A stretch of DNA of 64,000 nt. Origin: Armigeres subalbatus. Lineage: Eukaryota > Arthropoda > Insecta > Diptera > Culicidae. Of the stretch, positions 56,525 through 64,000 are shown piece after piece. The stretch covers positions 124,001 through 188,000 of the forward strand of contig NW_026942538.1 of the NCBI RefSeq assembly GCF_024139115.2. Direction: 5' to 3'. Made by a program: the position numbers and the translations under genes. The first letter of the stretch is position 1. Every line of letters starts with the position of its first letter. The notes under the pieces are model-generated. The model was not told the DNA's origin and made no database searches. It saw only the letters and a list, made by a program, of their open reading frames with translations.

Positions 56525-57874
56525 ATGATTGGACGGACGAATAAAAGCGGCACAAAGTGCAACGACACGAAATTTCCGGTGATTCTTCCAAGGAAACATC
56601 CGATCACCGAACTTATGGTGGAACAGTATCATCGGATGTTCCAACATGCCAATTTTGAGACTGTAGTGAACGAGATTAGACAGCGGTATTACGTGCCACG
56701 ACTCAGGACAGTAGTTCGCAAAATTAACAACCGATGCACGGTTTGCAAATTACAACGAGCAGCTCCTCGAGTACCACGAATGGCTTCACTTCCACCAGCT
56801 AGGCTCGCAACGTACACCAGGCCCTTTACATACGTTGGTCTGGACTACTTCGGGCCTCTGTCGGTGAAGGTAGGGCGCGGCGGTGCGAAAAGGTGGATAG
56901 CACTCTTTACCTGCCTAACCATCCGAGCTGTTCATTGTGAAGTAGTGTATGACCTTTCTTCGGACGCATGCATCAAAGCTATACGTCGATTTGTAAGTCG
57001 CCGTGGTTCACCGGCCGAAATCTATACAGACAACGGCACCAACTTCCACGGCACTGAACGGATTTTGATGAAGGAGATACAACACGGTGTTGCTGCGACT
57101 CTTACAAGTACCACAACTAAATGGCTTTTCATTCCTCCGTCGTCGCCCCACATGGGGGTTGCGTGGGAACGTATGGTAAGGTCGGTAAAGCAGGCAATGA
57201 TGGGAGCTTACCGCTGTGACAGAAAGCTGGACGACGAATCACTGCTAACTTTCGTCGCCGAAGCAGAAAGTATAGTTAACAGTAGACCGCTTACCTATCT
57301 ACCACTATATTCTAAGGAGAGTGAAGCACTGTCTCCCAATCACTTCATTTTGGGAAGCTCACGTGGTGTTCGACAACCTGTTGCAGAGCCAACCGAAGAA
57401 TCAGCTGCGCTGAAGAGTTCCTTGCACATAATAAGACATCAGTTAGACTGTTTTTGGAAACGATGGATTAAGGAGATGCTGCCGACCCTGACGAAAAGAA
57501 CGAAGTGGTTCGGAGAAGAGAAGATGATAGAAAATGGCGACCTCGTTTTAATAATTGATGACGGCGTTAGGAACAACTGGATTAGGGGACGAGTATTGGA
57601 GGTCATACCGGGCAGCGATGGCCGCATTCGCCAGGCGGTAGTGAAAACTGCGAGGGGATGTCTGCGTAGATCTGTCGCTAAGCTAGCAGTCTTAGAGATA
57701 TCGGATGTTGGTAAAACTGGGACCGGTGGCCAGTGTTACGGGGGGGAGGATGTTGCCGCTGGCTACACTGCTCGAAGTAATCCGTCACAGGTGTCATCTG
57801 AACTGAACCTGGCACATGGCCTGTCAAAAGGAGCAGAAGACAACAGAGGAGATAAGGGAAAAATTGGCATGTGA
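56525..57874 (+). pseudogene. BEL integrase, running into the 3' LTR
   Basis: The frame has the HHCC zinc part (VEQYHRMFQHANFETVV, CTVCKLQRAAPRVPRM). It then has the catalytic core: YVGLDYFGPLSVKVG with the first Asp, EIYTDNGTNFHGTE with the second, and SPHMGVAWERMVRSVKQAM with the Glu. DDE spacing looks complete. The C-terminal part runs through RGRVLEVIPGSDG and crosses the polypurine tract into the first 120 bases of the 3' LTR, ending GDKGKIGM. It is separated from the RNase H part by a frameshift near 56530 but is otherwise open for 449 codons. Confidence 0.88.
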
Positions 57875-58364
57875 ATCGCAAGCAAAGTGACTAATCGTTT
57901 CTCTAAAATCTAAATTATATATTCTACCTAAACCCATAAGTAAATACCTAAAACTATTTGTGAACTCGTTGATGAATTGGAAGCAGAGCAGAAATATGTG
58001 AGAATTATAATATAAAGCTAATTAAGATTACTATTGCAGCTTACTAAAAGAGGTTAAAACCTAGAATCTAGCGTGTAGTTAAAAATATAGTTTCTGCCTA
58101 AAAGTAACTTAATCTAACATGCAAACTAGACTACAATCTAATGATTTCCCTGTTTATAGCTAGGATACTCGTGAACTGAGTCGGGCTGAGTAGAGGATAG
58201 TCTGTAACGTAAAAACACCGAAAGTGTAAGCTATCAAACATGTAGCCTAGAACATCCGCTAACTAAAATATATTTACAGTTTAAAGCTGTACCACAATCT
58301 ACCTAGCGTGTTTGGTCCTGCTGAGAACCCGGTGTCTAGTTCCCCTTCTACTCCCCCGCTAACA
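57751..58364 (+). repeat. BEL 3' LTR
   Basis: 614 bp, from tgttgccgctggctacactg to ctcccccgctaaca. It is preceded by the purine tract ggggggagga and followed by the target duplication catac. It contains the end of the integrase frame. Confidence 0.92.
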
Positions 58365-58424
58365 CATACTTTTCGCTATATAGGAAGTTAGGTTTAAAAG
58401 ATTTCAAGCTGTTGATCGTCCAGA

Positions 58425-58800
58425 AATGAAGCCCTGTTGTACACCATCGAGAGTATTAAGAGCAGACATACTGAAACGAGGTAGTGGTCGGATTCGATAT
58501 TTGCACTGCGGTAAGTGCGTACGTTCGTGATCTCGAAGAAGAATTTACCGTCGATTAAAACGTGGTCGATTTGGTTTTCCGTTTCTTGATTAGGTGGTGT
58601 GGCCTTGTGGATATTCTTGCAGAGTTTATCCATCGTTGGCCGTTGTCGTTCGATACGGTATGCAAAGTATCCGGTCCGATGACCGGACTATAAATTTCCT
58701 CCCTGCCTACCTGAGCGTTCATGTCGCCGAGGACGATTTTGACGTCCTGCAGTGGGCATCCATCGTATGTCTGCTCCAGCTGTGCATAGAACGCATGCTA
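58425..58800 (-). pseudogene. RTE endonuclease fragment, same family as 18.8 kb
   Basis: On the minus strand it runs from a YAQLEQTYDGCP-type start through GDMNAQVGREE, and after a deletion KNIHKATPPNQETENQIDHV and NIESDHYLVSVCL. About 70 bp between the SNDNGQR part and NIHKA are missing. It lies 60 bp from the BEL 3' LTR, in the opposite direction to the other RTE copies. Confidence 0.82.
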
Positions 58801-59011
58801 TTAGATCCATGAATGATACACAGCAGAGGACTAGAGGAGTCATCAATCCTTCAATGCGTCTAAAACTATCACGCTCTGGATTGAAGAACGATCTGAACTT
58901 TGAAGAGGCTCTGACGATCACCGTTTTATCAATAATAATGCTGAACATTGCCGTAAATAAAGGGGGGCTAGAGGGGCTTAGCCCTCCCTAGAAAAAAAAT
59001 TAGCCCCCCTA
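58801..59011. other. Spacer; inverted GGGGGGCTAGA / TTAGCCCCCC
   Basis: The stretch aaaggggggctagaggggct (58960) and tagccctccctag, ttagccccccta form a short inverted set just before the AATCATT array. No gene. Confidence 0.5.
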
Positions 59012-59627
59012 GCAGAGCATTAATGATTAATCATAGATTTAATCATGATTAATGAATAATGGGTTATTTAATCATTATTCATTAATCATAATCATCCAAA
59101 AAATATGATTTAATCATTAGTCACTAATCGTCAATCATATAATTTTACATTCAATCATTAATCACTAATCATATTCATAATTGTTTTGATTTTATTCATT
59201 AATCATCAATTTTAATCATTGCATACATTGCTTTTATTCATTAATCTTTAATCATAATCATATAATGTTATACCTTTCAATAACCCAATTTGAAAGAAAG
59301 GTTTCTTGACTATTGATCACTATGCAAATCATTCAATTTGATTATTCATTATCACTATTCATTGATCATATCGATCGTTAATCATCAATCATACACATAT
59401 TCTGTCAACATTTAATCACGATCGGTAATCGTTAATCATACTTCAAACGTTTTATTCATTAATCATAATCGTTAATCATCGTAAAAAAAAATTATTCTTT
59501 AATCATAATCTTTAATCATTGTCAAAAATGAATAAATCATCAATCATAATCGTTAATCATAGAGGTTAAATGATTTAATCATTACCAATTTAATCATTCA
59601 TGAAGCTTTATTCATTAACGCTCTGCC
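59012..59627. repeat. AATCATTAATCAT array bounded by inverted GCAGAGCATTAATGA
   Basis: About 600 bp consist of irregular units attaatcat, aatcatga and their partial complements. The start gcagagcattaatgattaa and the end (inverted) gcagagcgttaatgaataaa match, so the array may be the body of a small TIR element rather than plain simple sequence. Confidence 0.75.
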
Positions 59628-59741
59628 CCCTAGAACTTGAAAAGTTAATTAACAGTGATATAAATTTTCAACATATAGCAAAATGAATTACTGAAAAAGT
59701 TTGAAGACAGAAAAGTTATCTCCTTTATTCACCTTATCATA

Positions 59742-59873
59742 AGTGCTGTCCAATGAGAGCTTGAAGTAGCTCGAAGTTTCTCCCTGTCCTGCTCATGCCC
59801 ATTTGTTGACAAAAAATAATGAGCAGGACGGGAACAACTTCGAGCTACTTTGAGCTGCTCATTGGACAGCACT
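59742..59873. mobile_element. 132-bp foldback MITE, second copy, 3-bp TSD (ATA)
   Basis: The same length and nearly the same sequence as 41834-41965 (agtgctgtccaatgagagct to inverted agtgctgtccaatgagcagc). ATA stands at 59739-59741 and 59874-59876. Confidence 0.9.
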
Positions 59874-59934
59874 ATAATGAAATGAGTGGAAGACAAATAA
59901 GCTTGTTTCTCATTTCTGAGAAAGATTCCTGTCC

Positions 59935-61018
59935 CAAGTAACAAATCAGGTTATATCAAAGTTTTATAGCGTTCTTCGAAACCTAGTCTCAAAACCTCCC
60001 ATGCCGACTTCACGGTTTTCACAACCGCCTGGAGATCGCTATATAACCATGTCACGGCCTGTTGGCCCAGTTTTATTGCAGCCAGTAAAACCTAATATGC
60101 AACCCACATCAGGAGCATCCGTTTTATAAAATTTTTATCGACCTCTTCAAGCCCTCCATAAAACATATAGCATAAAACCATCTCCCGACTACGAAGTTTT
60201 AAGGTCCTCGGTAGGAGCGCTATAAAACTATGATATAACCTCTTCCAAAAGTTGTTACAACCAGCATTCGCACTCTTTTCCAGCCGTCCAAACATTGACG
60301 TTTGTTTATTTTTTTTCCTAAATCTTTCCCAAACAAATATATTTGTCTCTCAGCAATTCATGAAATCCAATCATCAACAAACAATTAGATCTATGATTAT
60401 CCACCATGTTGAAATAACTCAAAGTTTATAATTGTTCAACTTCAGTCCATGTATGTTTGGAACCATGCCATTAATTATTTATGGTGAAACCAAGATAAAA
60501 AAGTACTATAAAATCAGTGCGCCTCATTAATTATGCAATATATGATTATTTTACACCATGTTTCTCCGCGTATTAAACTAAATTTAAGAGAAAAGCTTCT
60601 GAAAAACAGCTCTATTTATTATAAAAGTACCATGCTAGTTTGAAAAAAAAATAGGTTGTTGCATTACACCTCTAAAACGGCCATAAAAATTCATATTTTC
60701 AGGTATTAAATCATGTCGTTCATCCTTTTTATTGTTTGTGGCGACATGTTTTTCATATAAAACTTCATATGCATTAAATATGCCTCTATAAGACTCATAC
60801 TCTTGAATTGGTTATATCAAAGCAATTTATGTAGCCTGAGGTTTTATCTCGTCTTTTATACGTCCATGATATGACCAGCAAGTTTTAAGCTGGTTTAAAT
60901 CGCAGCCTGCTGGTTTTATTCAGGTTTGACGTTTTGACTGCAGCTACGAGAAAGTCGACGCTAGAAATAAACAAACTTTTTTAATCAACATAACTATCAT
61001 TGCTAAAAATCTCAAAAA
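59935..61018 (+). promoter_or_regulatory. Putative left terminal and 5' region of the EnSpm/CACTA-like element
   Basis: No coding frame. The phrase ggttttat or its complement ataaaacc, or close variants, recurs in both halves (about 60072, 60090, 60172, 60236, 60839, 60914), and tataaaac-type words are over-dense. CACTA elements carry repeated subterminal sites, so this may be the transposase-binding region; the starting point (cccaagtaacaaatcagg at about 59934) is a guess. A 5' UTR exon of the next gene probably ends at 61018, before gtaagt. Confidence 0.35.
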
Positions 61019-61077
61019 GTAAGTATTTTTTTTGTTATTGTACAACGTTATTTGTATCTCATTATTTTTTTTATAGA

Positions 61078-62512
61078 ATGCCCTTCAAAGTTGTACAGAC
61101 CGATGAAGATGGGGAGCTGTGTCTCAGCGTAGTCCCTTCCGGCTGGGAAAAAGACGGTTTTCTATGGTGGCCAAAGGCGATGAGCGCTGCCAAATTGATG
61201 TTGATGAATCATCTATGCCTACAAACAAGTGGCAGCGAATGCGTTGCGTGAAAAAGCGAGAGTGCCGTACTAAATTGGAGGCTGAAGCCGAGATCCGCAA
61301 ATGGAAACACTCTCTGACACCGAAGCAGAGGAGCCCCAACTGCAGCCAAAAACAGCGGAAGCAAATCATTTCAAATTCAAATGAACAAAACATGTTCCGA
61401 AGAACTTCAACGAATTTGTTCCTGTTGAGATTCGCAATCCGAAGTGTCAGTAATGACGGAGCCGAGAATTCCAGATACCACGGTAAGTAACTAGAGAATA
61501 TGCAGCTTTCGTTTACTGTATAAGGAGCATCCATAAATTACGTAACACATAGAGGGGAGGGGTTGCCTGAAGTGTGACAATTCATTCAAACATTTTAAAT
61601 GATTCATACAAATAGTGTGAGGGGGGAGGGGGGGAGGTTGAAAATGGCCATTTTTGCGTTACGTAATTAATGGATCTTCCCTAACATACGTATATTTCAT
61701 TGTAGGTTGCGTTGCAGTTGCCAGAAGGAGCGTTCAACAATATTGTATATATGAACGAAGATGTTGGAGCAGGTACAAGTGGAAGTGAAGTTACAATCCA
61801 GTCTGTCGTGAACACGATTTCACAACCGCTATCTTTGGAGGATATTGCAACCAACCAGGTTATCATCGTCGAGAATCAGACAAAAATAATCAACAGCCTT
61901 GCTCAATTAAAAACAAGTATGGACTATTTTCATACAAGAATGGACAATATTGAATCAGTCCTGTCAGGCAGTAAAGCGTCAATGGACAAAGCTCAATCAG
62001 AGGACTGTTTCAAACCCGTTGATTCACTTGAGATGCTCGATGCTTTGGAGATGAGCCTGAAGGACGATACTGTTTTTTCCAAATACGTCAAAATCATGAG
62101 TCACATCTGTGGTACAAATGGAAAGGAGGATGGCATTGATTGTTGCTATCGTCTTATCGATCATTTTATTACTCGACAGTTTCTAACGAAATGTTCTTGG
62201 ACGGGAACTTCAAGAGAAAATGTTTCAGAGGAGCCCAAGGGAGAAAGTGAGCTACAATCGAAAATTTCATTATTGGCTTATCGACGTATTCGTGAGCTAT
62301 TCTTGAAATTGATTCTGCAAGCCGACTACACCTTCACGGTTATAAAATGTGATGCATTTTTCAAGCGAGTTTTGAAAAATAGTAAGCAGCGTGTACTGTC
62401 AAAAGCAGTATCTAAGCATAAGAATCGTCCGGCGAACCTGCAGTATGGGATCCGAAACAAACAGCCGCATTCGTCGAACCAAATGGGAGCATCCGGTGAA
62501 TCCAGCCAATAA
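61078..62512 (+). CDS. DUF4806-like protein, with damaged first coding exon
   Basis: Gene model: 5' UTR intron 61019-61076, coding exon 61077-61482 (ATG at 61078), intron 61483-61705, last exon 61706-62512 (TAA). The N-terminus MPFKVVQTDEDGELCLSVVP, then WEKDGFLWWPK and in the next frame DESSMPTNKWQRMRCVKK, is the start seen in many insect proteins with a DUF4806 domain. The last exon holds FKPVDSLEMLDALEMSLKDD, a middle with FITRQFLTKCSWTGTSRE, and LLAYRRIRELFLKLI, matching the DUF4806 layout. Function of the domain is unknown. Exon 1 has a frameshift near 61190, another near 61296 and a TGA near 61382, so the copy is probably damaged unless splicing is different. The last exon is fully open. 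AATAAA follows at 62576. Confidence 0.6.
61523..61681. mobile_element. MITE in the DUF4806 gene's intron, TA target
   Basis: aggagcatccataaattacg (taac) is matched inverted by gttacgtaattaatggatct (tccc), with TA on both sides (61521-61522, 61682-61683). The interior has the G-rich stretch gaggggggagggggggaggt. I recall this family as very common in mosquito genomes. Its place in the intron leaves the splice sites intact. Confidence 0.8.
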
Positions 62513-62575
62513 GAACTAACTTTCGCCGTTATAGCAATTAAGATTTTTGTTATTGATGTTCATTTTCTGGTTTTT

Positions 62576-62581
62576 AATAAA
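62576..62581 (+). terminator. Poly-A signal of the DUF4806-like gene
   Basis: AATAAA 64 bases after the stop codon, followed by a T-rich stretch. Confidence 0.6.
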
Positions 62582-62614
62582 GTACACTTGTTTGTTACTT
62601 TCTTGTTCTTATAT

Positions 62615-62620
62615 TTTAAT
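62615..62620 (-). terminator. Likely poly-A signal of the transposase gene
   Basis: ATTAAA on the minus strand about 25 bases after the transposase stop. The two opposed signals are about 35 bases apart, so the transcripts end almost on each other. Confidence 0.45.
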
Positions 62621-62644
62621 AGAGATCTTCAGTGAGTAGCTATT

Positions 62645-64000
62645 TTACAAAGTATGTAATAATGGAAAGAATACACTACTGGAATCTATAAGCGGAATGC
62701 TAACCATTTTGCACTTAATTTGTGTAAGATCATACAAAGCTTTATGATTGATTTTTCCATTAGATTGATAAATATGAAGCACATTAGATCTTATCGGAGT
62801 CTCGAAAAATAATTGCATGTCGTTCAACTTGCTACCTGACAATTTTATAACACCATCTTGCTCTATAGCGCAATCCAAAGCTACAATTTTATTATCATTG
62901 GTCAAAAACCATTTGTTAGATGAATCTGTCGTCAACGTAAAATTTTCAAATTCGACTTTGGAAAACGATTTGTTCGGTTTATTCATAAAATTTTGATTAC
63001 TGGTGCTCATGGATATTTCATTTTTTAAAACTGGATGTTTAGTTTTTGGTTTGTAATTTGCATTTCTAGTTACCTGATTCAATACAGTTAGACGTTTGGC
63101 GATCTGTACTAATGGTTTACTGCCAGTTCGAATGAGATTTTTATTTCAAATAGTTTACTTTCGAACGGATATGCATTAAACTTATGCAATGGGCCGAATC
63201 GTTTAACATCTTCGATCAAATGCATCAAGTTATGAAAATTACTAGTTACGTAATCTTCACCGTAGATGCTTTTGAACATGTCAACAAAGTGTGTTAACAA
63301 TTGGTGAGCCAACTCGAGCATAGAAGAATACATATCTGACGAACAAATTGTAATAGCACAAAAGAATACTAAAAAATGTTCATAGACATGCGGAGGCAAA
63401 ACAGGTTTCAAGATGACGATGGATGCATAATGTAGAAATGTACGAAACTCTGAACCTTTCCAATGTGAAAGACAGTCTAGGCCTCGCATTGATCTGTGTA
63501 TCTCTAGTGGCATTCTGAGCTGTAACAATTTCTTCGAAATGTCGGTTGAAATGCTAGCAGGCCACTTGGTTCTGTATGATCCGACACTTCCATCACGCCA
63601 TCCAAGAAGGAGTTTCTTCATGATGCCCAGATCGATCAGATGAAGTGAATCGCCTACAGGGAAATCCTTAATCATGTCGATTGGAAGTCTCAGCAACGGT
63701 GAATCGCTTTTATGGTGCGATCCATAGTCCTTGTTCCGAAACCCTTCATCAGTTCGGGTTGGGCAACTGCTTTGTGGGTAGAAATTAGTATGTGAAACAT
63801 GTGAATATTCTCCCCGGGAAACGCATTTCTGGCAACCATTCTGAGCATTGAAGTTTGCCACACCTGTATACAAAAATAAGCCATACAATACGCATTCAAT
63901 GAAGCAGTGATGATTATGTATTTACCTTTGATAAATGCTCTAGCTGGCGAATCACATACAAAGCAGCGGATGGAAACAGTGATTATGAATCCGTTGATCA
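62645..64000 (-). CDS. TNP2/DUF4218-like transposase of EnSpm/CACTA type, partial, one frameshift
   Basis: Read on the minus strand, an exon from beyond the window ends at 63926 (CFVCDSPARAFIKG). An intron 63925-63864 (GT-AG, 62 bp) follows, and the last exon runs 63863-62645. After the junction: VANFNAQNGCQKCVSRGEYS (Cys-rich), RLPIDMIKDFPVGDSLHLID, LGIMKKLLLGWRDG, HWKGSEFRTFLHYASIVILK, HNLMHLIEDVKRFGPLHKF and YPFESKLFEI. At about 63149 one A seems to be missing from an A run. Past it the other frame continues NLIRTGSKPLVQIAKRLTVL and then to FFPLLHTL and stop. The order D...LGVMKKLL, ...HNLxHLxxDVxxFGPL...PFE is that of TNP2-like and DUF4218 transposases. The N-terminal part and first catalytic residues lie outside the window. 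It converges with the DUF4806-like gene. Confidence 0.7.

Larger units (their letters stand above)
50472..58364 (+). mobile_element. BEL/Pao LTR retrotransposon with both LTRs and 5-bp TSD
   Basis: Two LTRs (TG...CA) flank a gag-pol region. CATAC stands at 50467-50471 and 58365-58369. The polypurine tract ggggggagga abuts the 3' LTR. Domain order is Gag, zinc knuckle, protease, RT, RNase H, integrase, as in BEL/Pao elements. There is no env-like frame between integrase and the 3' LTR. Breaks: frameshift near 52510, about 700-bp insertion 53840-54537, stop at 55033, frameshift near 55300, stop at 55947, frameshift near 56530. It cannot make its own proteins. Confidence 0.92.

Noticed and set aside
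50472..58364. An endogenous retrovirus with an envelope gene
   Set aside because: The integrase frame runs directly into the 3' LTR, leaving no room for env. The domains are of BEL/Pao type.
61712..62512. Independent gene starting at 61712
   Set aside because: The codon there is TTG, not ATG, and a clean 3' splice site (ttgtag) ends at 61705. It is the last exon of the gene that starts at 61078.

Overview
The window looks like a stretch of a culicine mosquito genome, most likely Aedes. The reasons are AT-rich non-coding DNA packed with transposable elements, Feilai-type tRNA-derived SINEs with (AAG)n tails, several RTE-clade LINE copies, an ITmD37E-type mariner remnant, an R1-clade LINE, a BEL/Pao LTR element and many foldback MITEs. 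All calls come from reading the sequence and its translations; no database search was run, so family names rest on recalled motifs.

Layout. 1-1.6 kb: nested TIR elements. 1.7-5.6 kb: minus-strand R1-clade LINE parts (gag piece, GC-rich repeats, decayed endonuclease-RT). 6.0-6.4 kb: BEL gag remnant. 8.3-9.3 kb: MITE, Helitron end, SINE. 11.3-14.5 kb: AT-rich simple sequence split by a 1.55 kb TIR element with six subterminal 16-bp motifs. 15.3-15.7 kb: a 374-bp palindrome carrying two tRNA-like cloverleaves. 15.7-17.5 kb: a satellite of about 150-bp units. 18.2-21.7 kb: a nearly full-length RTE LINE with a 15-bp target duplication, plus an older RTE tail. 24.5-25.4 kb: second RTE copy. 26.1-27.4 kb: two degenerate repeat arrays. 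27.6-31.9 kb: two related TIR elements with other MITEs nested inside. 33.1-36.9 kb: purine-rich array holding a second RTE family. 37.7-38.2 kb: Helitron-like. 39.6-42.3 kb: third RTE copy holding a 132-bp MITE. 43.6-46.9 kb: Helitron-like element, Feilai SINE and foldbacks.

The one clear host gene is a four-exon (5' end missing) minus-strand TBC-domain RabGAP of the GRTP1 type at 48.2-49.4 kb. Its splice junctions preserve the frame across 327 codons including the stop, and both catalytic fingers are present. Upstream of it lie an ITmD37E transposase remnant and a BEL/Pao element (50.5-58.4 kb) with both LTRs, a 5-bp target duplication, an N-terminal PHD-type finger in Gag, and a pol broken by frameshifts, stops and a 0.7 kb insertion.

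The right end (about 59.9 kb to beyond 64 kb) is the most unusual part. A plus-strand gene with a DUF4806-like protein converges on a minus-strand gene encoding a TNP2/DUF4218-like transposase of the animal EnSpm/CACTA kind. The two stop codons are about 130 bp apart. I read this as one two-gene DNA transposon that runs off the window; the left end is tentative and the right end is not in view.
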